Positions 51,001-61,996 of a DNA stretch of 64,000 bases are shown piece by piece. Origin of the DNA: Centropus unirufus (Eukaryota > Chordata > Aves > Cuculiformes > Centropidae). The translations under genes were made by a program, and so were the position numbers. The stretch is taken from positions 841,822-905,821 of the forward strand of contig VYZI01000242.1 in the NCBI GenBank assembly GCA_013397695.1. Direction: 5' to 3'. Every line of letters starts with the position of its first letter. Positions within the stretch are counted from its first letter, which is position 1. The notes beneath the pieces were generated by a model. The model had not been told where the DNA came from and did no database searches. It saw only the letters and a program-made list of their open reading frames with translations.

Positions 51001-54000
51001 TAAAATAGAAAGGAAGCAAATACATCATTCCACTCTGATTTCCAGTGGCAGTGAATTATTTGTCCGCTTTGGACCTACCTACAGGCACATACGAAGCCAT
51101 TATCCAGCAAAACCCATCTGAGTTCATTGCCCTCTTTCACACTGTGCAGTGAGGAAGCATAAATGGGATCCACATCACAAGCCAGAGGGGAGGATTGAAG
51201 CAAACATACAAGCTGAAGCCATGGAGTTTGCTGCTCATAACCTCTGTTCCCCCTATGTACCCCGCATATATTAAAAAATGTTCTCCAAGCTTTCACTCTG
51301 ATTTTAATTCCTCCTAGGAAACGAAGTGTCAGTTGTTCATATTAATGTAGTGGTTAACCAGCCTGTGGTAAGAACTCTTTACTGGACTGACTTGATTTAT
51401 AAAGTGCTTGTCACCACATCAGTAATTAAGAGTGAACAGGCAAGCAATGCCAATGTTGTATCTCATCAACTTTGCCATCTTTCTATTTCAGGGATGAAGA
51501 TTTGCTTAAGGACTAAGAGTGCAGCTGTCCACTCCAAGAGCAAACACCCTCTCAGACATACCAGACCAAAATCATGATGAAAGGTCAAGATTTTAGGAAT
51601 ATTTAGCATTACTGAAACCTGCCCTGGCTGTAAAGCACCAGTTATTCAGCTGTTATTCTCAAAAAATATTTAGCTATTTGTGGTACTCACTATTCCCGTT
51701 TTACAGAGGGAAGGTTGTGCTCAGACAGAATAAGAGCTAGGAAAGGTTAGGCTCCTACTTCAGCATCTCATTTCTCAGGCCATGCAGAGAAATTTACCCC
51801 ATTTGGTACAGATTTTTTTCCTTTTTACACTAAAGCTGCACAGGTCTTCCAGAAAGGCAGTGGCAGGCTCCCACTAGTGTTTTTGAGATTTTTTCACTGT
51901 AATTCTTATTTTCCCTTTCCTTCTTCTCTTAAGTCAGATAAGTCTACCATACTCATATGATAAATCTTCTGGTTCTTGAGAAACTGTGAATGAAATGCAG
52001 CCTTCCTGGTTTCCTTTCCAGAGAGAAGTCCACATAAGCTCGCAACTGACTCTGCAGGAGAAGCCTTCAGACATCTGTGTGAGCTTGTTCAAGTAGGTCT
52101 GGCTTGTGTGCTTTATGTTAGCTTCAGGGGTGAGATGTAGAGATAAAAACAAAGGTCAGGAACAGATCTGTGCATGACAAACATCAGGATCGTGGAGCGC
52201 ATATGCTTTTCCCATTAACCATAACAACTTTAGTAACCTTGGACCACACTGCTGTCCTGATAAATTCTTTTTAAGCTCAAAAAATAAAGCCTTGAGAGAG
52301 TGTTCAGACATACTGTAGCGTACTCCAATTCAAATAAGGTCATGGAGTTGCCTTCTCCAATCCTGTCATTATTTCTAAGGTGCTAACAAGGCCATCAAGG
52401 GCGCATGTCAACTGTTTCAAGTCAGGCAATCACAGCTCCTTGTCAGCTTTTCAAGACTGGGAGGAAGATTCAAACAATCATTCCATCTGTTGTTTCTTGT
52501 CCTCGTTAACCAATCTTAACCAAATTCCATAGTAGAATGAGCCTTGTGATATCTGGTGGTAGGTAAAGACCAGATGTTGCAGCCTCAGCAGATATCTCTC
52601 TTGCCACTGGCAGCCCACGTGGCCAATTAACATGCATACATTGCCACACTGGCTGCCTCTAACCCAGCTGGCACTGGAGGGCACAGACAGTATTGCAGAT
52701 GACAGGAAACAAAGTGAAATCATTTGTAAAAATCCAGTCTCCAGTACTGCTACTGCTGAGAGCCCCACACATATGTTTGCCTTCTGCTGTGACCATATAG
52801 AAAGTGGGCAAGATTTTAAACCACTCATCCATTTGCAGACTCATCTGCAATTCCCACAAGACCCTCACCTCAAATTAATAGATTGGGTAGAGTGCAAAAT
52901 GAAAATGCACTCACTCACCCAAACAAACCAGAAAAGCCCAAGTATCGGTTTGCATGAACAAGCTCCCACTGGATGAGCAAGGGCTAGGCACTGTAGCATG
53001 AACACAGAAAGGAAGATTATTTTTGGAGTTTAAATTGATAAAACCTTGAGGAAGCTTGAGTCATTGATGATAGATTTCTGCCTCCAGAGGGAATTAGTTT
53101 TAAAGGAAAAGGAGCTGGTTTAAAATATATTTAAAGTATCAAATTGCACGTATTTATGCCGAAATCACTTTCCCACTCCCACAGACTGGGAATACAAATT
53201 GTGGTCCTTGCTTGCCTCTTTGAAAACTGCAGCATCAGTTGTTTTACAGTCAAATAAGCAGTGAGGTCAGGAAGGAAGCAGAACTGGAGAAGTTAATGCT
53301 CTTGAACTGGGTCTCATTTTCTAAATTAATTTGGGTCTCTATTTCTGCAGAATTTGCTGGGAAAGGAAGTAATGCATAAAATCAAATGATGAGGAGCTTG
53401 TAGCCGGGAAGCTCCTTATGAAGATGGGATGAGGGAAAATGTGAAATAACCTACCTAATCTGACCCATTTCAGAAAAAAAATGGCAGGAGACAGGCCACT
53501 TTATTGTTATATATCCCTAGGCTGATTTATGGTATGCTTTCTATTATACCAGGATATTGTGTTCTTACCAGCGGTGCAGGATATCCCACACTGGTAACGG
53601 GGAGGCCTGATAGGGTTTGGAGTGTGCACATGGAATTGATTAGAAGTTCACATTCTCTCAGTAGCAAATCACATGGGGACTTAAAGGTCTGAACCTGAGT
53701 TTGGAGGAGAGGAAGCTGTAGAGACAGCTATATCTAAATCACCTCAGGAAGGTTTATTTAAATGCTCAGAGATTGCTCATCTGTCTGAACAGAAAGGGGG
53801 TCCTGCCATCAAAACTGCTGGGAGCTCAAGAAGTAAATACCAGGGAGCTGAGATCAAACAGATATCCTGAGATGTGTTGGGGACCACGTTATAAAGCAGG
53901 AAGGAAGAAAAAGCTGTGGGCATTCAGGTGATCCCTCTCAATCCCTCTTTGTACCCATGTTTTGACAGCAGCTAAAACATGTCAGCCCTTGATTATCTGG

Positions 54001-55887
54001 TTTGTGGATTAACTAACTTTCCTTGATCCAGTAGCAGTACCAGATTCCTGAGGAGGCAGTGGCCAGCCCTGGCTCCTGCTCTACCTGCTGATGTGTACCA
54101 GAAGACTGACTCTGCAGGGCTGCTTGTATTTCTTCCAAGGTGGATATTTTCAGTCTGTTACTTTCATTACAGATCTTACGTATGCTTTGTATTATCCAGG
54201 GATTTGCTTCATCTAGCTTGTTTTGCCGTATTGCTGGGTAATAGGGAGCTCTTGGCATTCTCATCCCACTTCCATTTCCATATCAAATGGTTTTCTAGGT
54301 AACCTGTGAAAGACCAGGCTTATTGATATTCTGGGTTTGGAGTCAGATCCGTCTGGAAACCTCAAAAACTGAAGTTGGTACCAAGCTCTGCTCTTGCCTT
54401 CTAAAGATTAAAACTTCAGTAGGAAGTAAGATATTTTGTTGTTGTTTTTTCCCAGAAATAGCGATTGCAGTGAAGGGCTCTGGCAAAGAGAAAGCAGGAG
54501 AAAGGGAAATAAGGAAGACTGTAAAACCTCACCCATTTGTAGAAGCATTTTGCTTTGAATTGGGAGTGTGCTTTGGAAAATGTTTCTCTTCATGACATGG
54601 TCTTGGGACTGCACTTCTTGCAGATGAAGCTAAACTGAAAGATATGCTCACGGGGCATGTGTAGCACACTCTAGGAATGGAGATTCAGGCCCCAGGATCA
54701 CACAAGAGGCAGTTTGAAGTAAATTACTCAAACACATGCAGTGAGGATGTCAGGACCCCTCTACCAGTAGTTTTTCTCCCCTGTACCAGCTGTTTTGCTT
54801 TACAGATCCAATCCTTCAGCACTGTGCTACTTGTCCAAATCTTAAGTTTTTGCACATTACTACACTGACCAAATTGCTTTAAGGGTAAGGCCATCCTCAG
54901 GGGCATTTACACTGGTTCTTCCTTATTCAAAAATAAAGATGCCAATGCCAGGAATTCAGGCACTGTGTGACCTCTCTAGACTCCATAAACTACTCTTCTG
55001 CTCAGTCATATTTGGTGACGGTCTCCAACATGCTCCAGAATACATCTACTTGAGAAGGATTGTTGGAGTTAAAGATATGATATAGGGAAAAAGGAAACTG
55101 ACTGCTTGGCCAGTTCCTGTAGGGTTTGTTTCATATTGCACAGTTGCAATATGCCTGGGATATCGGTTAGATAAATCAATGAATTGCCTAGTTTTGCCAC
55201 ATTTCTATTATTTAGCTGTGCTGTGTTGATTAAAATGTGATAGATATTTTTTAAGCATTATGACTTACTTTCCCTTATATAAAAATGACCATTAACTCTG
55301 GTGTTAAAATACATTGGGAACATATCTTCAACGTACATGACAGAAAAATCCTTTTCCCATTGTCTTCAGTGACAGCTTTGCTACTGGGTCTTTTTCACGT
55401 GGAAAATGTAAGGTAATGATTTCAATGGCATAACTCTGGAGTCTCAGAGAGGTAACACACAATAAAGTGACTAAAATCATAAAGAAATTTATTGTCTTAC
55501 AGGGCTGGTTGAAAAGAACTAATTATAATTTTTGGTCTTTTTTTTTTGTTTTTTGCCTGGAAAGGAAGATTTCCCTACTGAAATACTCCGGTTGTTGAAT
55601 ATGTGCATGCTGAGATGAGTAAGAATCAGAACTGCTGACTTCCAAATACTAGAAATAGATATGACTGTGTCCATACTGGTCAACTATGCAGGGAGTGTTC
55701 CCTACACATGATGCTAGATCGTCTGCGCTATTACTTTATACAATCAGTCCTAGGCTGGGTTGCCCAATAGTCTCCCAAACATAGTTTGAGAGTTAGCAGA
55801 AGCCAGAAATTTCTCCTATTAAGTAGTCTGGATGCAACACACCCATCTGGAGACAGAGTTTAACGTTTTAGTGGACAAAAGCTGCTG

Positions 55888-55912
55888 ATAAATTAATTAT
55901 CAATTAATTTAT
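55888..55912. repeat. 25-bp AT-rich perfect palindrome
   Basis: ATAAATTAATT, spacer ATC, then AATTAATTTAT: perfect 11-bp arms. It contains two TTAATTA-like homeodomain cores in mirror arrangement. AT-rich palindromes arise by chance more often than mixed-sequence ones. Confidence 0.8.
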
Positions 55913-57924
55913 GTGCTGAATAATGATCCTGGAAATGCTGACTTGACTAGTATAGACAGCCGCCATGTGTCTTTATTTGGACTAACATTTAGAAATTGAT
56001 ATACTATAAAAAAGTGAGTTAAGGCAGTGGTAACCTCCATAATGCAAAATAAGGAGTGGATATAAGGGAAGGCTGACTTCTTTTATATTTGCTAGCCCAA
56101 ATAAGGACTGGCAGCTGAAGTTGTTTAGGAGAACAGTGTTGCAATTTCTTATCATTCTTATCTGTGTCCGCTTTGGATGCAAACAGCAGGAGATGGGTGA
56201 ATCTCGAGAAACCTCCACTAGCCGCACCCTTGAAGCAACTCACATTCTTTATGCGTTGACTCAGGGCTATCAGCTTTCCTCACTCTTTGCCATAGATTTT
56301 GAAGCACTACAAACACCTGAAAACTCAGTATTTTGAGCAGCCCCTTGCTGTGTTTGCACACGGTATTGAACTTCAGGTGGGAGCTGGGTAGGTCAAAGGA
56401 CTTGACCCGGATGAGTTAGGGCAGGATAAAGACAATAAGCCAACCATCACACCTGAACTCTGCCTCATGTCACTTCTAGTCCTGCTAAGGTGAAGTCTGG
56501 GGCATGGGCTCGTGCTGTGTTGTGCCCTTTTCTTTATCAGTGTGGACACACGTGTTCTATGGCGATGTTTACACCTGCTCCGGGATAAGGTGAGCAAAGG
56601 TATAAAGCTCCACCTTTGCTTATGCAGAACAAATGGTGAGAGTAGTGAAATTAACAGTACTAATGTTCATAAACAGGCGCCTGCCATTACTGGTAACCCA
56701 TCTTGAAAAACTACATGGTGTGTTCTGGTGACACCGGCCCCACTGCTAACATCTAATTTATTGACATGTTCAAATTGCCTTTGCTAAAGTCATACAGAGA
56801 ATATATGATTTCTGTTTGATAGAGTATACGTAAAAACAGTGTAAGTCACCCTAACAAAACACAGAAATAAGGGCTCCTTTCTAGGTAGGAAGCTACAGCA
56901 CAGTTTAGTAACAAAGACTCTGGATATAACTTAGCTCATTCCATCACGATATCAGTCCTTAACCATGCAAATTGTAAAACTTACCAAGGTAAAAACATAG
57001 CAAGAAATGCTTACCTTCATGATCTGTTAAATGATTTGGAAAAACATAGTAGTCCCTGTTTGCAGATGTTACAAGCATCAAAGTGATGTATACTTTAAGC
57101 AGAAAATATATTCTACCCTTTAGCAGATGGCAGTGGAGGTGTCGTATTCCCCAGCAGTTGAGATTTTGCGAGACGGGAAATAATAATTATATGGGAATGG
57201 AAATGGTATGCTTTTGTCAACATAGTATAGTTGTTCCCATGGTACCCTGATAACATTGCTCAGTTGATGCTATGAATTGTAATGTTTCTTTAGAATGCTG
57301 AAAGAATTTGCTTTATTGTCTTTTGTGATTATTTTAGATGTTAAATGCATGAATCCATTTTTTATTTTTGTTTTTATTTTCTGCTTTTTACTGGACAAAA
57401 ATTGGGGGTCTTTTCAAAGTGCTTTCTCCCGTGTGGGAATAAGATCTTTGGGTACTAAAATCCACAGCCACAAAGGTTTTATTGTTATATTTACTTTGTT
57501 GTTGCCTACTGTCATTAGTGAATAAGCTAGTCCTGCATAAGAGTTTAAAACATTTTTAAAGTCTGCTCCTGAGTTAAGTGAAGTTAAGTGAAGTTTCCCT
57601 GGAATATGCAACATCAAACTTGGTGACTGAGATGACATATAAAACCTGAATATAAATAAAATAAAGCATGTTTGGGAACCCTGCTGAGACAATGCCATGG
57701 TCTTGTTGAAATATTGACTGTGCAATTTACTATAATTAAAGTTTAATTCCAGCACCCACATGTGTTTTGGTCTTGCCCTTTCTAAGTGCTGTTACACAAA
57801 AAAACCAAACAGTGTTGAGAGAATCAGTGTGTGTAAAAACACATACATTTTCATCAGGGACACTCTCTAGAAGCAGCATGATCGGAGGAGGTTTAAATAC
57901 AATGTTTGAAATAAACAGCTCTTG

Positions 57925-58105
57925 AGTGATAACCCTAGCTCTAGCACTAACACTCTGCCCAACGCAAATTATTTTACATCTATAAAATGGAAATGATAAC
58001 TACCAACCTGCTTTACAGGACATTTACAAAGGTAAATTAGTTAATGTTTGTGCAATGTTTTCAACATGCAAAGTGCTGTAAAGCTCCTCGAATTATTACT
58101 TCAGT
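57925..58105 (+). mobile_element. MIR/CORE-SINE (amniote MIR) remnant
   Basis: Good match to the amniote MIR layout over about 180 bp: AACCCTAGCTCTAGCACTAA, ATTTTACATCTATAAAATGG, AAATGATAACTACCAACCTG, CTTTACAGGACATTTACAAA, TTAGTTAATGTTTGTGCAAT, and the end AAAGTGCTGTAAAGC...ATTATTA. It has part of the tRNA-related region, the core, and the 3' end. It is better preserved than the copy at 7,430. Confidence 0.75.
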
Positions 58106-60834
58106 CCTTGCTTTAAAACCTCCGCAAGAAGTTATAGAATACAAACTACAATGCAAACTACAATGTCCATAATCTCAATCATCATGCAAATCAAATCTGA
58201 GCAAGCTGGCTGCTAAAACCCCACTAACTCACTAATTCATTTCTTCTCTTCTAGTAAAATGCCTGCCCTTTGAAATCACTTTTGCAACATGCAGAGAAGA
58301 GGTGTGTTGCCATTGAGGAACAGATACGGATGATGTTTTTTGAGGGGAAAATGCTGACCCACTTCTCGGTGGATAATGAAAACCAACATTTTTTTTGTTT
58401 GTTTTACTTAAGGAAAAGACCCAACAGCAAGGATTTCTTTACTCTTGAAAGGATTTTGAGACTATATTGTGTTTTGAGAGACTGTGGAAGAGACAGAAGA
58501 ATTAATCTTGCATTTTCCACTGATAAGGAAATCAATTATTCATCCTCTTATAGTTGCTACTCCCCACATGTGGCAAAACAATAAGCTCAGTGGTGCAGGC
58601 AAGCACTGGTGAGCAATTGCAGTTCAGTTCTACAGTCCAGTGATGTCTTTGTGACTTCATAGGAACTACCAGCTTACATGAACTTTACTTCATATGTCAG
58701 AGTGTTTATGCTTAATATAGAGAATATAGCATATATGTACACACACAATAAAGGAAGCTGAAGCAAGGTATTACCTTCAGTGTGATGTTCTTCATAGGTA
58801 GCATTAATTTTAAAATTGGTGGTCAAAAAGTTGGCCTTTGTCCCATGACTTTTGATCCATGCACACATGCAGCCGATAATAAAAGTTTTGCAATATGAAA
58901 GAATATTGCGTGCCCATGCAAAAATACATGTAGTTAAGTTAGCTTCAAAGCAGTTGTATCAAAGGCAGTTAATGGGTATGTGACCAGCTGTTTAGGCAAG
59001 ATGTCATATTTGAATTCAAGCTGTTTCAGAAATCGTTCAGCAACGTTAAGGCCTGGAATCCCTGCCTGTGATTAGAAGCATCTTAAACCTAACTCTTAGA
59101 GTCTCTCTGTGTACCTTGTGACCTTGGCAAATAGAGCACAGATGCCACAAAAGTAGCACATTTGTGCCCACAAAGGTGTGAAGGCAGAATTCACAGCAGC
59201 TTGCTGCACAGCCCTTTCAGCAATACTGCACTGCCAGCAGCAGATGAGTCTCCTGTCGTGGATACCTGTAGCATGGGAAAGCAAATTTAAAGGGGAATTT
59301 GCCTAGGCTTTCCTTGCTCATTGTGTCAGGAATGAAGGATGAACTTAGGATCAAATACTTGGATTTACGGGTGCTACGTGATGGGAGGTGAAACAAGTAA
59401 TGTTCCTGTTCAGTTTAACAGGTAAAAGACAATTGCATAAAAAATCCTGCAAAGCAAGTGTTTGTTCTTTAGCATGTTAGGACAGGACTTGGACAAGTTT
59501 CCCTGAGTTCATATGCAAAAGATGTTTGGGTTTTTGTTTCCCTATGTTTAGTTTGTTTTTCAGTTGTCACTAGAAATCCTTTCTTTTTCTAGATTTTAAA
59601 AACTCCATTGCCTTCCAGAAGGGTAACTCAATGTTCAGCATGTATGTCTAGAGGCATATGGCTCTATTTAATATTTATCTACAGAACTGATATGAGATTC
59701 ATTTCTCAGTTGTCTTAATTGTACTTCCTTTCTCATAATGTAAGCGGCAATCATTAGTGTGAACTGAGGATGGTTTGCAAATCTTCCCTCCCTAGAGGCT
59801 GATCATTTTTCCTGCACCCCTCATTTTTAAAAATCCTCCTGTTCATCTAAATAAATGGAAATTAATCATGTGCACACATTTACAAGGTTGCACTATGTGA
59901 GCATCTTTGAAGCAAACTGTGTTAATATTGTACTGTAAGCCCAGATTCTGCCCTCAGTTACAGCAACAAAATGAATCATAAGAGTAGAGTTCCTCAGTGT
60001 TACTGAAGTCTGAGTTTACTTCAAAGTACATCTTTCGGGTTATTTACAAAATATCAAAATAGAAGGTCAGCTACAGGATAGAAGAGCTAATTTGTAACCC
60101 AGTTCATCTTAATAAATTATTACAGACATGGTGGGATGATACATGGTTAAAGGCACATGGTCTGGCATCAGGCTTTGTGGTAGGATAAGTAAATTGGCCC
60201 AGTTAGGACAGTAACTAGTTAAACTATCAGAAAAAAAGATTGGACAGAGGAAGTTGACTCGTAGGAGAAAAGTAATGCATCTCTCAGAGGAGCATTCATC
60301 AAAGAAGGAAAGTCAAGATACACTCAGTGGCTATTTTGCAATCCATTGTGTTCCGGTACCCTGTGATAGACTCAGGCATTTGGCACGTAATCTCTCAAAC
60401 CTCCTGTCATTACAAACTCTAGTTCTGGAGTTCCCAGTTACTTGTAACAGTTCTTAGGCTTCGTATCCTGTTGACCCAAGTCTTCACAAGAACTTTATGA
60501 AGAAATTACCACCAGAATTTAATGAGTTTGATCGTTGAATCATGATTTACTTGGAAAGATCCCAGCCCAAACAGCTGACACATCCATGACCTAGTGACAC
60601 TCCAGTCTCCTGTTAACGTGCCTGAGTGACAAGGCGGTGCTTCCTCCCACTTTCTAGAGTTTGTAATAAGAAGCATATTTTATGAACACTGAATAGGTTG
60701 GTTTTGCCTCTGCGTGAGGGGGAAGATGTAGTGAGGAAGGAGCACCACACATCTTCTGCTTAGTGTCCGTGGATGACCCCGGAGCACCTCAAGAACACTT
60801 AATTTGGCGTGCATTTGTCAAGAAACTTACTACA
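58106..60834. other. Distal upstream flank of EGFR
   Basis: Unique AT-leaning sequence between the MIR relic and the CpG island, with one old repeat fragment at 59,938. It may contain distal promoter or enhancer elements, but none can be named from sequence alone. A 104-codon frame at 58,270-58,584 shows no recognisable motifs. Confidence 0.6.
59938..60015 (+). repeat. Second fragment of the same type of ancient repeat
   Basis: CCCAGATTCTGCCCTCAGTTACAGCAACAA followed by AGAGTAGAGTTCCTCAGTGT corresponds to the phrases CAGATTCTGCTCTCAGTTACAC and GAGTAACTCC of the repeat type seen at 29,900. It is diverged; recognition is by phrase similarity only. Confidence 0.38.
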
Positions 60835-61280
60835 CCGAGCAAGGACCACATTCTCACTGCTGGCGCGGTGAAATAGAAACAGCGCGCACAGACACGGACT
60901 CTCATCCGTGGGCTAGAACACGCATGGGAACAACGCGATTTGATTTCACACAGACACCTGGCCTTGCGAGCACTGGGAGTAAAATGACCAGAATGAGAAC
61001 AGGACTGTTTGCAGGGACACCAAGCGGTCTCTGTTGACTTCTTCCTTGCCCGTACTCCCTTCTCTGGAGGCTGCAGGGACTCCAGGGACAAGACCAGGAC
61101 AGGGTTTGTGCTGCAAAACACCGCGCGGCACCCCCGCTCCCGCACAGCCTCTGCCCTCCCCCGGGAAGGGACGCGCTGGGAGCGGAGGCTGTGCCAGGGC
61201 CACGCTGCTTTTTTGAGATCAGCGGCGCAAACACATGCCCCCGCCTTTGGCAGCCACCGGGCAGAAGCCGCCAGGGAGCG

Positions 61281-61437
61281 GGGCATCCCCCCCCAGTCCT
61301 CCAGAGCAAGGACGAGCAGCTAAGCCATCCCCCTCCCTCTTCACTCCTCTTATCCTACTGGGCATTCCCCCAGTCTTCCAGAGCAATGAGGCGCAGCTGA
61401 GTGATCCCCGTCCTAGTCACTCCTCTCATCCTATATC
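61281..61437. repeat. About 79-bp tandem duplication in the EGFR upstream promoter
   Basis: Two head-to-tail copies are visible: unit 1 at 61,281-61,359 and unit 2 at 61,360 to about 61,437. Each begins GGGCAT followed by a C run, continues AGTCYTCCAGAGCAA, then a GCAGCT motif, and closes with TCACTCCTCTYATCCTA. Identity is roughly 80 percent with a few 1-2 base gaps, so the duplication is old rather than recent. It ends just before the first GC box. It matches no repeat family I recognise. Confidence 0.8.
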
Positions 61438-61530
61438 CTGGGACAGGTGGTGGATCCGCCCTTTTCCCACCTGGGAGGGGAAGGCGCGCCGGTTCCTCCT
61501 CCCCCCTCTTCCTCCTTGCTCCCGCCCTAT

Positions 61531-61549
61531 CCTCCTCCTCCTCCTCCTC
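61531..61549. repeat. (TCC)n tract in EGFR promoter
   Basis: Six consecutive CCT/TCC triplets lie about 360 bp before the ATG and 4 bp after a GC box. TCC repeats are also a known feature of the human EGFR promoter, where they form an S1-nuclease-sensitive site. The presence here suggests a shared promoter feature or recurrent expansion. Length is likely polymorphic. Confidence 0.85.
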
Positions 61550-61669
61550 GGCGTCCCCAGAGGGAGCCCCTGCGCTCCGCAGCCGGGCAGTGAGCGCAGC
61601 CGGGCGCGTCCCGTCCCGCTTCGCCAGCCCCTGCGCACCGGCTGCTGCTGGCAGCGGGAGAAGCAGAGC

Positions 61670-61694
61670 GAGGAGGAAGAGGAGGAGGAGGAAG
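61670..61694. repeat. (GGA)n/(GAG)n purine tract
   Basis: A 25-base uninterrupted purine tract rich in GAG triplets lies about 210 bp before the ATG. It is complementary to the TCC tract 120 bp upstream, so the pair forms an inverted repeat in DNA, and a hairpin in any RNA that starts upstream of 61,531. It is followed by a short (GGCA)n run near 61,693-61,706. Confidence 0.8.
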
Positions 61695-61762
61695 GCAGGC
61701 AGGCAGCAGCCCGCCCGCAGCCGGGCACGCACGTGTGCAGCCCTCGACGGCCGCCCTGCAGC

Positions 61763-61792
61763 ATGCGGGACGGAGCCGCGGGGAGGAGCTGA
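61763..61792 (+). promoter_or_regulatory. Upstream ORF (9 codons plus stop) in EGFR 5' leader
   Basis: An ATG with A at -3 and C at +4 (adequate context) opens a 9-codon frame (MRDGAAGRS) ending in TGA 110 nt before the EGFR start. It is the last ATG before the EGFR start codon. If the leader includes it, it would be expected to lower EGFR translation or permit only reinitiation. Whether it is transcribed depends on the unknown start site, but most promoter features lie upstream of it. Confidence 0.55.
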
Positions 61793-61902
61793 GAGGAGCT
61801 GCTCGCGGCCGTGGGGCAGAGGAGCGGAAAACCTCCGTGCGGCCGGTCCCGTCCCGATTTCATCCCCTGTCGCCCGCTCCGAGGGAGCGGCGGTGCCGCG
61901 GC

Positions 61903-61990
61903 ATGGGCGGCCACGGCTCCCGCGGGATCGCTGTCCTGGTGCTGCTCCTGGGACGTCTCTCCTTCTGCTCCGCCGTGGAGGAAAAGAAAG
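61903..61990 (+). CDS. EGFR: EGFR coding exon 1 (signal peptide), partial gene
   Basis: This is the first coding exon of the epidermal growth factor receptor, a plasma-membrane receptor tyrosine kinase (avian c-erbB) that binds EGF-family ligands and signals through Ras/MAPK and PI3K. The 88 nt encode 29 codons plus one base. Residues 1-8 are a short basic start, 9-19 a hydrophobic core (IAVLVLLLGRL), and C22-S23-A24 a signal-peptidase site, leaving a mature start of VEEKK. Human EGFR exon 1 also has 88 coding nt, a 24-residue signal peptide, EEKK, and a phase-1 end, and chicken EGFR has SAVEEKK. The ATG has a strong context (G at -3, G at +4), and no in-frame ATG lies upstream before a stop. 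The exon ends AAAG followed by GTACGG. All downstream exons (ligand-binding, transmembrane, kinase) lie outside the window. ERBB4 was considered, but its N-terminus lacks EEKK. Identity is from recall of the family, not a database search. Confidence 0.93.
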
Positions 61991-61996
61991 GTACGG
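61987..61996 (+). promoter_or_regulatory. EGFR: Splice donor of EGFR exon 1
   Basis: AAAG then GTACGG. The exon side matches the consensus AAG well, while the intron side has GTAC instead of GTAAG. Cutting here leaves one base of a split codon (phase 1), the same phase as the human EGFR exon 1/2 junction, where that base completes the valine codon of VCQG. Confidence 0.85.

Larger units (their letters stand above)
40423..57924. other. Intergenic, no gene seen
   Basis: Mostly unique AT-leaning sequence, apart from the short repeats and palindromes listed. The longest frames (112-116 codons near 48.2 kb, 52.5 kb, 52.6 kb and 57.4 kb) overlap on opposite strands or lack any family motif. No RNA gene noticed. 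Confidence 0.65.
61440..61762 (+). promoter_or_regulatory. EGFR: Proximal EGFR promoter / 5' UTR with GC boxes, no TATA box
   Basis: GC boxes (CCGCCC, Sp1/KLF type, minus orientation) are seen at 61,456-61,461, 61,522-61,527 and 61,711-61,716. There is no consensus TATAAA; the nearest thing is a weak CTATATC at 61,431. Human EGFR starts transcription from several sites within a few hundred bases of the ATG, so by analogy start sites are expected in about 61,500-61,700. The exact sites cannot be read from sequence. The (TCC)n and (GGA)n tracts in this block are described separately. Confidence 0.65.

Noticed and set aside
61431..61437. CTATATC as a TATA box for EGFR
   Set aside because: Poor match to TATAAA and part of the tandem-duplicated unit. 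EGFR promoters are TATA-less in other vertebrates.
61735..61902. In-frame N-terminal extension of EGFR from a GTG
   Set aside because: The upstream start is GTG, not ATG. The extension would bury the signal peptide, and the ATG at 61,903 has strong context and matches known EGFR starts.
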